Of a stretch of 8,236 bases of DNA, positions 1 through 6,948 are shown piece by piece. The stretch is from positions 1 to 8,236 of the forward strand of contig JACQJE010000122.1 of NCBI GenBank assembly GCA_016205125.1, given 5' to 3'. The position numbers and the translations under genes were made by a program. This DNA comes from Deltaproteobacteria bacterium. Lineage in GTDB: Bacteria > Bdellovibrionota > O2-12-FULL-43-9 > JACQJE01. A model generated the notes under the pieces. It saw nothing but the letters and a program-made list of their open reading frames with translations, did not search any database and was not told where the DNA came from. Positions within the stretch are counted from its first letter, which is position 1. The number at the start of each line of letters is the position of its first letter.

Positions 1-74
1 AGAAGAGAGGCACCAGTGAATAGCCCAATCAATAGGGAACATGTGATTGAGATTTTGGATTTAAAAAGGGACAT
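1..74 (-). CDS. 5' end of a membrane or exported protein gene, possibly tadC (partial)
   Basis: A gene starts with ATG at 74 and runs off the left edge after 24 codons. A good ribosome binding site, AAGGAG at 86-81, lies 6 nt upstream, so the start is well supported. The visible residues begin MSLFKSKISI: two lysines (K5, K7) followed by an uninterrupted hydrophobic run from about residue 8 to 24. That fits a first transmembrane helix or a Sec signal sequence. It begins 30 nt after the tadB stop on the same strand, so it is probably the next gene of the operon. In most Tad loci tadB is followed by tadC, a second T2SF platform protein with an N-terminal membrane helix. The TPR protein TadD, an exported protein, is the main alternative. 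Identity is inferred from position only. Confidence 0.6.
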   Translation of the reverse strand, partial: MSLFKSKISITCSLLIGLFTGASL

Positions 75-104
75 TTTGAACTCCTTATGCATAACAGACT
101 TCTA

Positions 105-977
105 TTACACCTCAATCGTGACCATTTTTCTGATAATGAGCCCGCCGACGACCTGCAGACCGATCATGAAGGCGAGCAGAGCAATGCCAATCGGATGAGT
201 GAACATCGGCTGGATATGGGCTGGATCGAGCATATAGAGGACAAAGGCAAGGACAAAGGGCATCAGCGTGACAATGATCCCCTGCAGGATTCCCTGCCGG
301 GTGAGCGCTTTGATTTTGTTTTCGACCTTGATCCGCTCCCGGATGGTATAGGCGATGGTATCGAAAGTCTCAGCGAGGTTCCCGCCGGTTTCTCTCAAGA
401 TGATGATAGAGGTGACAAACATCTCGACATCTTCCAGGGAGAGGCGTTTGCTGAGGTTCCTGAAGGCCTCTTCAACAGAGACCCCGATCTTGTATTGAGC
501 GAGAATGAGATTAAATTCCTGAGCGATTGGATTCGGCATCTCTTCGACGACAAGTTCGAGCGCCTGCATGACACTTAACCCTGATTTGAGAGCGTTCGAC
601 ATCAGCGTGAGCGCATCGATCATCTGGTGATTGAATTTTTCCTGCCGCTGTTTGATGAGGAACGCGATCAGTGGTTTGGGTGTTTTCAGTGCCAGGAGCA
701 ATGCCGCGGACGAGAAGACGATCGCCGTAAAGTAATTCGGAAGAAGGCTCAGGAAGACGAGCGTGCAGAGAAGGGATGCTCCGCCGAGGGTCATCCAGAG
801 AACTTTTCTTCGGGAGAGGGTAATGAATAGGGTGTCGAGCTGTTTGACGATCCAGTCGACATTGCCGATGGTCTGTTCGCGGAGAAGATTGAGAACGCGC
901 TGGTGGTGACGGTAAACAAAGACGAAAGTGACTATGCCGACTGCCGCAAATGCTGAAAACTTAATCAACTGATCCAT
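105..977 (-). CDS. tadB: Tad pilus inner-membrane platform protein TadB (T2SF family)
   Basis: This 290-residue protein is an inner-membrane platform subunit of the Flp pilus machine, where the TadA ATPase docks. An N-terminal helix spans about residues 5-22 and a hydrophobic pair spans 60-98. A cytoplasmic T2SF domain follows at about 115-245, with the family motif at 194-214 (LRETGGNLAETFDTIAY, then RER). Two more membrane helices lie at about 229-250 and 262-282. This arrangement, with a long region before the single T2SF domain, is typical of TadB/TadC and differs from the duplicated GspF/PilC type. The length is near the usual 290-320. The ATG at 977 is preceded by a GGGAGG/GAGGAAA purine stretch, and the gap from the upstream ATPase gene is 21 nt. 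TadB rather than TadC is favoured by position straight after tadA. Confidence 0.9.
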   Translation of the reverse strand: MDQLIKFSAFAAVGIVTFVFVYRHHQRVLNLLREQTIGNVDWIVKQLDTLFITLSRRKVLWMTLGGASLLCTLVFLSLLPNYFTAIVFSSAALLLALKTPKPLIAFLIKQRQEKFNHQMIDALTLMSNALKSGLSVMQALELVVEEMPNPIAQEFNLILAQYKIGVSVEEAFRNLSKRLSLEDVEMFVTSIIILRETGGNLAETFDTIAYTIRERIKVENKIKALTRQGILQGIIVTLMPFVLAFVLYMLDPAHIQPMFTHPIGIALLAFMIGLQVVGGLIIRKMVTIEV

Positions 978-998
978 ATCTGGTTTTCCTCCCCTCCC

Positions 999-3194
999 TT
1001 ACGCTGATTTCTGAAATATTTGACGCGGCAGGAGGACCCCCATCTGCTCAAATTTCTCGAAAAATTTGGGGACCATCCCTGTGGCGGCAAAGTGCCCTTT
1101 GACATGCCCCTGGGTATCGATTCCCTGCTGTTTGAAGGAAAAGATCTCCTGAAGCGTGATGATCTCTCCCTCCATGCCGATCACTTCGCAAACGCTGGTG
1201 ATTTTTCTGCTTCCGTCAGAGAGGCGAGCTGTCTGGACGATCAGATCGATGGCTGAGGAGATCTGCTCGCGGATTGCCCTCGTCGGGAGGTCGAGTTCTG
1301 CCATGAGAATCAGTGTTTCGAGCCGTGAGAGACAGTCGCGCGGGCTATTGGCGTGAAGCGTTGTCAGAGAGCCGTCGTGACCGGTATTCATCGCCTGAAG
1401 CATATCGAGAGCTTCTGCGGAGCGGCACTCTCCAACCACGATTCGGTCGGGACGCATTCTGAGGGTATTTTTCACAAGATCGCGAATGGTGACAGCCCCC
1501 TCCCCTTCTATATTGGCAGGCCTCGCTTCCAATCGGCAGATGTGAGGCTGGGGGAGCTGTAATTCTGCCGAGTCTTCCACAGTGACGATCCTCTCGTGCG
1601 AAGGGATAAAGGCCGCGAGCGCATTGAGAAGCGAGGTTTTTCCGGAGCTGGTGCCGCCAGAGACGATGATGTTGAGTCTTGCTTCGATACACGCCTTAAA
1701 GAATTTGGCCATTTCAGGAGACATAGAGCTGAATTGCACAAGATCCCGGCAGGTGAAGCTCTCTTTTGAGAATTTTCGAATCGTCAGCGTCGGCCCCTGA
1801 ATTGCTAGCGGCGGGATGATGGCGTGAACCCGGGAACCGTCAGGGAGGCGGGCATCGACATAAGGGGTCTTTTCGTCAATGCGCCTTCCCAGGGGGGTGA
1901 CGATCCGCTCAATGACACCCAGCAGTTGAGCATCGCTCAAAAAGCGCGCGGGGGTCAGCGTCAGTTTCCCTTCGCGCTCGATATAGATCTGATCTTTGTT
2001 GTTCACCATGATCTCGGTAATGGAATCGTCAGCGAGGAATTCCTCGAGCGGTCCGAGTCCGAGAGCTTCATCCAGAATCTCTTTGACCAGTCTGGTGCGA
2101 TCGTCGCGAGTCTTGAGCTCTGTCAAAATGGGGTTTTTCTCATTTTCGATGATGTCCAGAATGGCTTTTTTCGTCTGCTCTCTCAATACCGCCTGTTGTT
2201 TCGGATTGTAGATATCGTTGGGGAGCTTTTTGAGATCCATCACTTCAGAGAGCTGTTTGTGGATCTTGAGTTTTAGCGCAACAACGGGATCATCTTCATC
2301 GACGTCATGCCGCGTCGCCCGGGAATAGAGCCTCCTCTCTTTACTCAGTAAACGGGCCGGTATGGACCCCGCAGGGGGAACTGCAGGATCCGCATGCCCA
2401 GCATATATGGAGCTGACGTTAGTGTGGCGGGGTTTATTTAAGGTGGCCAGCCGTTCTAAAAGCTTTGTTTCCCGCATCATCTGCATCCAGATCGCACAGC
2501 TCTGGATCAGCGGGGATCTCGGACTCACGAGCGCTACAGGCTGTCCTCTCATGAGAGCGTGGGTACACCCCTCGTCATCCTCGGCGAGAAGCGCCAGAAT
2601 TGGATGATTGAGATTTGCCTGTATCATTGCAGGGGAGATCGCTGTTTTCTGCGGCATCCGGTTGACGATGATTTGGATCATTTCTTTCGGAAAGAGATAA
2701 GATTGAATCCCTTCCAGGGCTCGTTTGGTTTGGTGAATGACCAGAATTTCAGGGTTCGACACGACAAAGATCGCTGTCGTGCGCTCGAAGATCTTGAGGA
2801 TGACGGGGTCGAGGATATTGCCGCAATCGACAACGATATAGGCAAAATGACCCTCCAGCGCATTGAGTGTCGCGTCAATCAATTGGATTGTCAGGAGATG
2901 GCGCTGGGAGATTTCCCGATGGGTTGTCAGGAGTGTGATGCCGCTCGGATGCTTTGCCAGCACTGTCCGGAGATCTTCCAGATGAGCGGGGGGATTGTTG
3001 AGTGATGCGAGGGTTGCCGTTTGCTGGTGAAGACCGAAGAGGAGCTGTTGATCTCCCGCGCTCGTGGCATCCGCATCAAACAGGAGGACCGGCTGTCTCG
3101 ACTCCTGCTGAAGGAGGAGAGAGAGGTTTGAGGCGATGACCGATTTGCCGACACCCCCCTTACCGCCGTAAATTGCCAGAACCTGAGTCTTCAT
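999..3194 (-). CDS. tadA: Fused TadZ/CpaE-type localisation ATPase and TadA/CpaF secretion ATPase
   Basis: This 731-residue protein joins two Tad components that are usually separate. Residues 1 to about 250 are a ParA/MinD-type ATPase: deviant Walker A GGKGGVGKS at 10-18 (K12, K17), DADAT at 40-44, and Walker B IVVDCGN at 120-126. That matches TadZ/CpaE, which positions the machine in the cell, but the usual N-terminal receiver-like domain is absent. A polar linker, about 250-305, follows. Residues 305-731 are a full TadA/CpaF ATPase: N-terminal domain with LGLGPLEEFLAD (378-389) and PYVDARLPDGSRV (444-456), Walker A GGTSSGKTS (513-521), Asp box TVEDSAEL (538-545), Walker B RPDRIVVGE (581-589) and His box GHDGSLTTLHAN (605-616). 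It energises pilus assembly at the inner membrane. The ATG shares one base with the cpaC stop (TAATG), and GAGGAGGGGG in the end of cpaC serves as its binding site. Confidence 0.93.
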   Translation of the reverse strand: MKTQVLAIYGGKGGVGKSVIASNLSLLLQQESRQPVLLFDADATSAGDQQLLFGLHQQTATLASLNNPPAHLEDLRTVLAKHPSGITLLTTHREISQRHLLTIQLIDATLNALEGHFAYIVVDCGNILDPVILKIFERTTAIFVVSNPEILVIHQTKRALEGIQSYLFPKEMIQIIVNRMPQKTAISPAMIQANLNHPILALLAEDDEGCTHALMRGQPVALVSPRSPLIQSCAIWMQMMRETKLLERLATLNKPRHTNVSSIYAGHADPAVPPAGSIPARLLSKERRLYSRATRHDVDEDDPVVALKLKIHKQLSEVMDLKKLPNDIYNPKQQAVLREQTKKAILDIIENEKNPILTELKTRDDRTRLVKEILDEALGLGPLEEFLADDSITEIMVNNKDQIYIEREGKLTLTPARFLSDAQLLGVIERIVTPLGRRIDEKTPYVDARLPDGSRVHAIIPPLAIQGPTLTIRKFSKESFTCRDLVQFSSMSPEMAKFFKACIEARLNIIVSGGTSSGKTSLLNALAAFIPSHERIVTVEDSAELQLPQPHICRLEARPANIEGEGAVTIRDLVKNTLRMRPDRIVVGECRSAEALDMLQAMNTGHDGSLTTLHANSPRDCLSRLETLILMAELDLPTRAIREQISSAIDLIVQTARLSDGSRKITSVCEVIGMEGEIITLQEIFSFKQQGIDTQGHVKGHFAATGMVPKFFEKFEQMGVLLPRQIFQKSA

Positions 3195-4747
3195 TACTCT
3201 GCAACCCCCTCCTCAGAAGAATGTTCGACGTCTGCCGCTTGCGTTTTTGAATCGATCCGTTTCAAGCGAAATTTCTTCTCGATCTCTTTGCTTCCGTAAC
3301 TTGCCGATGGAAGAATCTCCGGGTGGAGGAAGATGACAAACTGGCTCTTTTTCTGCCGAAATGCCTTGGAGCGGAGCAGTGTAAAGAGGGGATCCGAACT
3401 CTGAATTCCCGCAGGGAGGCGGTTGAAATCTATATTGACAGAATTGTCGACTACACCGGCAATGGCAGCGCTCTCACCCGAACTGACCACTAATTCTGTA
3501 GTGACTTTGTTGGTCGTAATGGAGGGCTGTCCCTCCTGATTGACTGAAATGAGGGCACTCAGAGTGAAGTCGACATTGAGATTGATCGCGTCTTTCGCGC
3601 TTGGAAGAAGGGTCGGTTCGACCGTTGTCGCGAGACCTGTTGAAGCGAACTTGGTCCCCCGGTCCCCTCTTCGCCCAAGAGCCGTATAGGGAATCTTTGT
3701 CTCATTCTTGAGGACCCCCTTTCGACCCTCCTTAATGAGAACGGAAGAGGTTTTCAGAATCCTCGCATGTCCATGCTCCCGTGCCCGGTTGAGTTTCGGC
3801 AGGAGATTCTTGATCGTTCCTGTAAGGGCCCCGCCAATTTGTCCTGTGGTGCTCGAAAAGCTCGCTTCGGTGTTATCGAACAGGGTCGGTGTCCATTGGA
3901 ATGCAAAGCTCTTGAGGAAGTCTTTGCTCAACTCGACGTAATAGGCAGTCACTTTGATGGTCTTTCCTGGAGCGGGGGGTGGAGTGGGGCGAACCCTCAG
4001 GAGGTTGACGACCGCGAGCATGGGCTGAGGGCTCTGGAGCATCCCGACTTTTTCACCATAAGAGACAAAGGCATCGGGAAGGTAGGTTTTGGCAATCTCC
4101 ATCGAACGGATGGCATCCGCTTCGGAATCCACAACTCCTTCGACCAGAAAGTGACCATTGACCGCCCGAACATGGACTTCCGGGTTGTCGATGTCTTTTT
4201 CGATTTTCTGAGCGATGACCTGCTGAGCAATATTCGAGAGAATGGCGATGATGGCCACTTCGCTCTTCTCATATTGGCTCACGACAGCCACAACGCGGCT
4301 CACGTCTGCAGGCAGCAGGAGTTCGCCGTCGATGACAACGCGGTTTCCGACAATCTTGATCTCAATCCCTTCAATCTGTCCGAGGAGCGATTTGAGCTCA
4401 TTCACAATTTTTGCGAGGTCGCTCTTCGTCACAAAGATGACCTGTTTGACCCGCTCTTTTCCACTCCGGTCCCGGACGACGATATTCGTATTTCCCGTTT
4501 TTTTGGGGACAAGCTGGAGCTGGCGCTGTTCAGGCAGTACGACGTAATCGCAGACGGAACTATCCCCGACGGAAACAATGCCGGGCAGGAAGCTGAGGTG
4601 AATGGTATGCGTTACCCCTGAAACGAGGGTGAGGCTCGGGTATTGATCGAGTTCGATCCGCTTATTCGCGGCTTTTCCCAAACAGAGTTGGGGGGCGGCC
4701 ACTAAGGTGGTCATCAAGAGAGCAAAGAGGGGAATGTTCGTTTTCAT
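3194..4747 (-). CDS. cpaC: Tad/Flp pilus outer-membrane secretin CpaC/RcpA
   Basis: This 517-residue protein should form the outer-membrane channel for the Flp pilus. A Sec signal peptide covers about residues 1-25. A pilus-type N-terminal domain follows at about 32-106 (PGIVSVGD at 55-62), then a region of BON-like folds at about 108-235, a proline linker at 254-260 (PTPPPAP), and the secretin core at about 264-478. In the core, TTELVVSSGESAAIAGVV (416-433) and LRSKAFRQKKSQFVIFLHPEI (458-478, here without spacing) match the family's C-terminal signature. The normally strong VPxLGDxPxLGxLF stretch is replaced by RLPAGIQSSDPLFTLL (443-458). A hydrophilic, highly charged tail of about 38 residues ends the protein. 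The start at 4747 has GGAAGG about 9 nt upstream. It follows cpaB by 16 nt and overlaps the fused ATPase gene by one base. Confidence 0.9.
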   Translation of the reverse strand: MKTNIPLFALLMTTLVAAPQLCLGKAANKRIELDQYPSLTLVSGVTHTIHLSFLPGIVSVGDSSVCDYVVLPEQRQLQLVPKKTGNTNIVVRDRSGKERVKQVIFVTKSDLAKIVNELKSLLGQIEGIEIKIVGNRVVIDGELLLPADVSRVVAVVSQYEKSEVAIIAILSNIAQQVIAQKIEKDIDNPEVHVRAVNGHFLVEGVVDSEADAIRSMEIAKTYLPDAFVSYGEKVGMLQSPQPMLAVVNLLRVRPTPPPAPGKTIKVTAYYVELSKDFLKSFAFQWTPTLFDNTEASFSSTTGQIGGALTGTIKNLLPKLNRAREHGHARILKTSSVLIKEGRKGVLKNETKIPYTALGRRGDRGTKFASTGLATTVEPTLLPSAKDAINLNVDFTLSALISVNQEGQPSITTNKVTTELVVSSGESAAIAGVVDNSVNIDFNRLPAGIQSSDPLFTLLRSKAFRQKKSQFVIFLHPEILPSASYGSKEIEKKFRLKRIDSKTQAADVEHSSEEGVAE

Positions 4748-4763
4748 CTTTATTTACCTTCCG

Positions 4764-5618
4764 TTAAAATCCTGGAGAAATCGTTGAGCTCCTGATTTCA
4801 AGCCAGCGGGGGCCATTCTGCGCCCTGACCTGCTCTCGCCTCCCTTTGACACTGCGGGATCCAAGCACGCGGTCGAGATCAGTGGTAAAGAGGTTGTAGC
4901 GGCTTCTGTCATCGGGGTTGCGAAGACTCAAAAAGAGAATTCCTTCGCCTGCAGTCATGAGATAAGTCAGAGTCTGTCCCTGAATCGGATCGACTTCGAC
5001 CGTCACTGTTGCGAAATTCGTATCTTTGCTGAGATTGACCTTTCTCACCTCGCCCGTGACGGGGTCTTTGACCATTTCCATCGGGACATCGTTAGTGATG
5101 TTTTTCCCAGTGGCGAGTACTAAGACATCTTGCAAGACAGTTTTAACCTCCCTCTCTTCACGATCCCCTGTCCCGTAGTCGACTGAGGAGAGAATATCGA
5201 CCCGGTTTCCCGGCTGGATCAGACGCGCAACGCCGTGAACGTCACTGACAGGGATCGTCATGGCGCGCATTCCAGGCGTGATTTTGTACGCCAGTCCCGT
5301 CTTGCTCCCCGGGTCGAGAAGTTTGGTGTCCAGGACCTGTTCCCCCGCTTTAACGGGAACAGAGGCGATTTTTCCGACTACGAGATCGAGTTCCTGCATG
5401 ACACCTGGCTGAAGATATTTTTTCGGGAGGTGGTCGATTCTGACCATGATCTTATCGACCATCGTCATCTCTTCGATGTTTTGTGTGGCGACCACAACAG
5501 GGACCACCCCTGCCAGGTCGAGGAGAGTCTTCTCCCGCTGGTCGATGTAAAAATAAACCAGCGCAATGGCGAGCGCTGCCATGGCGAAGGAGATGATGAT
5601 TGCTCTTGAGTTCGTCAT
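4764..5618 (-). CDS. cpaB: Flp pilus assembly protein CpaB/RcpC
   Basis: This 284-residue periplasmic protein is anchored by an N-terminal membrane helix (about residues 5-24). An SAF-type domain follows at about 39-103 (VVPVVVATQNIEE at 38-50, then VGKIASVPVKAGEQVL at 81-96), then an RcpC domain at about 108-238 with GMRAMTIPVSDVHGVARLI (116-134) and PGNRVDILSSVD (136-147). This is the standard CpaB/RcpC layout and is close to the family's usual length. The protein is thought to bridge the secretin and the inner-membrane machine and may bind peptidoglycan. The ATG at 5618 has a strong GGAGGAA site 5 nt upstream. It lies 57 nt after the tadE stop; that gap holds a perfect 10-bp hairpin and a possible anti-SD, so translation may be controlled or coupled. 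Confidence 0.92.
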   Translation of the reverse strand: MTNSRAIIISFAMAALAIALVYFYIDQREKTLLDLAGVVPVVVATQNIEEMTMVDKIMVRIDHLPKKYLQPGVMQELDLVVGKIASVPVKAGEQVLDTKLLDPGSKTGLAYKITPGMRAMTIPVSDVHGVARLIQPGNRVDILSSVDYGTGDREEREVKTVLQDVLVLATGKNITNDVPMEMVKDPVTGEVRKVNLSKDTNFATVTVEVDPIQGQTLTYLMTAGEGILFLSLRNPDDRSRYNLFTTDLDRVLGSRSVKGRREQVRAQNGPRWLEIRSSTISPGF

Positions 5619-5623
5619 GCGTA

Positions 5624-5675
5624 TTCCTCCAGAATGGGGTCCCCAAAAAGTACCACTTTTTGGGGTGGGAGAATC
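5624..5675 (-). promoter_or_regulatory. Hairpin with possible SD-sequestering arm ahead of cpaB
   Basis: Read on the minus strand, this gap contains ATTCTCC (5674-5668), then a perfect 10-bp hairpin, then the cpaB ribosome binding site GGAGGAA (5630-5624). ATTCTCC can pair with GGAGGAAT as 4+3 bp with one bulged G (5627), closing a larger stem around the hairpin and hiding the SD. The pairing arm begins two bases after the tadE stop codon, so a ribosome terminating on tadE would cover it. This suggests translational coupling of cpaB to tadE. Base complementarity is visible in the sequence; the regulatory role is inferred. Confidence 0.45.
5641..5665. repeat. Perfect 10-bp inverted repeat between tadE and cpaB
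   Basis: CCCCAAAAAG (5641-5650) and CTTTTTGGGG (5656-5665) are exact reverse complements separated by TACCA. In the operon transcript this is a stable hairpin ending 22 nt before the cpaB ATG. It is not followed by a uridine run in the direction of transcription, so it does not read as an intrinsic terminator. It could be an RNA-processing or stability element, or the core of the structure described for the cpaB SD. Confidence 0.8.
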
Positions 5676-6098
5676 TTACCTGCACGCCGCATCGCGGCAG
5701 ATGCCGACAGTGGTATCCAAAATAATTTCCCGTCCGTTACTCTTGCCAAAAGTTGCGACAGTTTTGCGCACCCTTTCGTCGGGTACAGCTGTATCAGTGG
5801 CTGCGGGTGCCGCGGGAGTGACCGTGACACTCAGGCTCGTTTTCCTGTTCTGGTAGAGGTTCCGATGGATGCTGTCGTTGTCTTTGCCAAGGCCGAAATT
5901 TTCCCCTGCGCGAAGGTCTCTCCAGTGATCTATTGTCTGCCACAATTCGTACCGCGCTTTCGTCTGGTGAATCACAGCGCTGTGGATGGCTTGAAAGTAT
6001 TGGAAAAGCCAGACGATCAGAGCCATGATAAAGGGGAGCACGAGCAGTGTTTCCACAACAGCCTGTCCCTTTTCACTTCTCTTTTGCATCGATCTCAT
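5676..6098 (-). CDS. tadE: TadE-family minor pseudopilin
   Basis: With the start chosen here the protein has 140 residues. It opens with a short basic leader and a class III prepilin-type site, RSEKG|QAVVE (cleavage after G11, glutamate E16 at mature +5). One membrane helix follows (about 17-36), then a periplasmic region with a Pro/Ala/Thr-rich stretch and a C-terminal cysteine pair, C134 and C139. This is the TadE/TadF layout: a pseudopilin processed by TadV and needed for pilus assembly. The ATG at 6098 was chosen because AGAGG lies 9 nt upstream, straight after the stop of the preceding gene. The reading frame stays open upstream, with ATGs at 6107 and 6125 and a TTG at 6137 as weaker alternatives. 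Whether it corresponds to TadE or TadF cannot be settled by eye. Confidence 0.82.
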   Translation of the reverse strand: MRSMQKRSEKGQAVVETLLVLPFIMALIVWLFQYFQAIHSAVIHQTKARYELWQTIDHWRDLRAGENFGLGKDNDSIHRNLYQNRKTSLSVTVTPAAPAATDTAVPDERVRKTVATFGKSNGREIILDTTVGICRDAACR

Positions 6099-6114
6099 CG
6101 CAGTCATCCTCTTC

Positions 6115-6696
6115 TTATTCCCCATTGTCGCAAGCAATCCGCATTTCAGAACAGCTTGGCTCCTTTCCGAGAACGGCTTGCACTTCCAACTCTACTTCTT
6201 TCGGACGAGTGATTTGATCCGCTGGGCGTCTGATTGGAGAGAGTGTCTCGTCGTTCTCCACCCGCTTTTCCGAGGGGATCGGAATAAAGGGGACAAAGAG
6301 CGGAACAGCAAATTTGAGATTGACGCCGATTTTTCTGCCAGTGGGGAGTGTGGTTGAGTTCTCAGGCTGGTCCGATTCGATCAGATACTTGTCACTCGTC
6401 AGTCTCGCAAAAGGGCCAAAAAGGGTCTTGTTGGAGGTCCCAATCATTTTTTCCACTGTCTCTTTGACGAGACGGTCCGCTTTTTGCGGATCGGAGTGCA
6501 CCAGATTCGTGCGGGCCGCCATGAAGGCGACATACTGAAAATATTCAGAAACGGTCATTGAGATTGCCAGTTGGAAGAAGAGAAAGACGAAAAAGAAGAT
6601 GAGGAAGGACATGAGCAGGAATTCGGTTGCGCTCTGCCCTTTCTGCGATGAACTGGCGATTTTCTTGTCATGCTGCGTTGTTAAATTTCGGTTCAT
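6115..6696 (-). CDS. TadE/TadF-like pseudopilin
   Basis: This 193-residue protein has a 20-residue polar leader, a prepilin-type site QKG|QSATEF (cleavage after G20, glutamate E25 at mature +5), a strongly hydrophobic phenylalanine-rich helix (about 27-47) and a periplasmic domain. The domain contains a proline-rich hydrophobic patch (VPLFVPFIPIP, 131-141) and two C-terminal cysteines, C182 and C189. QSATEF resembles the Flp cleavage region, but the length and single long periplasmic domain place it with the TadE/TadF minor pseudopilins rather than the pilins. The ATG at 6696 is preceded by AGGAAAAGA. It lies 25 nt after the third Flp-like gene and 16 nt before tadE. The protein is probably processed by the TadV peptidase encoded upstream. 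Confidence 0.8.
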   Translation of the reverse strand: MNRNLTTQHDKKIASSSQKGQSATEFLLMSFLIFFFVFLFFQLAISMTVSEYFQYVAFMAARTNLVHSDPQKADRLVKETVEKMIGTSNKTLFGPFARLTSDKYLIESDQPENSTTLPTGRKIGVNLKFAVPLFVPFIPIPSEKRVENDETLSPIRRPADQITRPKEVELEVQAVLGKEPSCSEMRIACDNGE

Positions 6697-6721
6697 TCTT
6701 TTCCTATGTTCCTATGGTTCA

Positions 6722-6928
6722 TCAGTGTGTTTTAAAGGAAATCATCTCTTTTCCGTTCATTTCCCCTGTCTTCACGGTGTTCTGAAATGCTCCCCTCATT
6801 TCATCAATCACTCCTGCTGTCCGGGGGGTTGTCCATTTGTAAATCAGAGAGGCGATCATCGTGAGGAGCGCGATCAACAGCAAGTATTCCACGGATGTTT
6901 GGCCTTTCTCTGAGCGTTTCTTAAACAT
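6722..6928 (-). CDS. Third Flp-like prepilin
   Basis: This 68-residue protein begins MFKKRSEKG|QTSVEY. An 8-residue basic stretch precedes the cleavage glycine (G9), E14 sits at mature +5 with Y15 next, and a hydrophobic helix follows (about 16-32). That is the Flp pilin pattern. A polar tail with KTGEMNGKEMISF follows, longer than in many Flp pilins, so it may be a minor pilin. The ATG at 6928 lies 20 nt after the prepilin peptidase stop, with purine-rich GGAAAGAAGG between. The frame is open further upstream to 7108, but that extension is antisense-frame noise over the peptidase gene. It shares KRSEKGQ with the TadE protein. Confidence 0.8.
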   Translation of the reverse strand: MFKKRSEKGQTSVEYLLLIALLTMIASLIYKWTTPRTAGVIDEMRGAFQNTVKTGEMNGKEMISFKTH

Positions 6929-6948
6929 AAGCCTTCTTTCCACTCTCC

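Noticed and set aside
87..578. 163-codon open frame on the plus strand
   Set aside because: Antisense to tadB, which has a clear T2SF motif; there is no SD or recognisable domain.
1824..2276. 150-codon open frame on the plus strand
   Set aside because: Antisense to the TadA half of the fused ATPase, whose motifs are intact in the other strand.
3767..4621. 284-codon open frame on the plus strand
   Set aside because: It lies entirely antisense to cpaC, whose protein has clear secretin features. Its translation is rich in Asp, His and Arg without recognisable domains, as expected of a shadow frame.
5641..5665. Hairpin read as an intrinsic terminator between tadE and cpaB
   Set aside because: In the direction of transcription it is followed by ACCCCATTC, not a uridine run, and the next gene has a strong SD, so read-through is expected.
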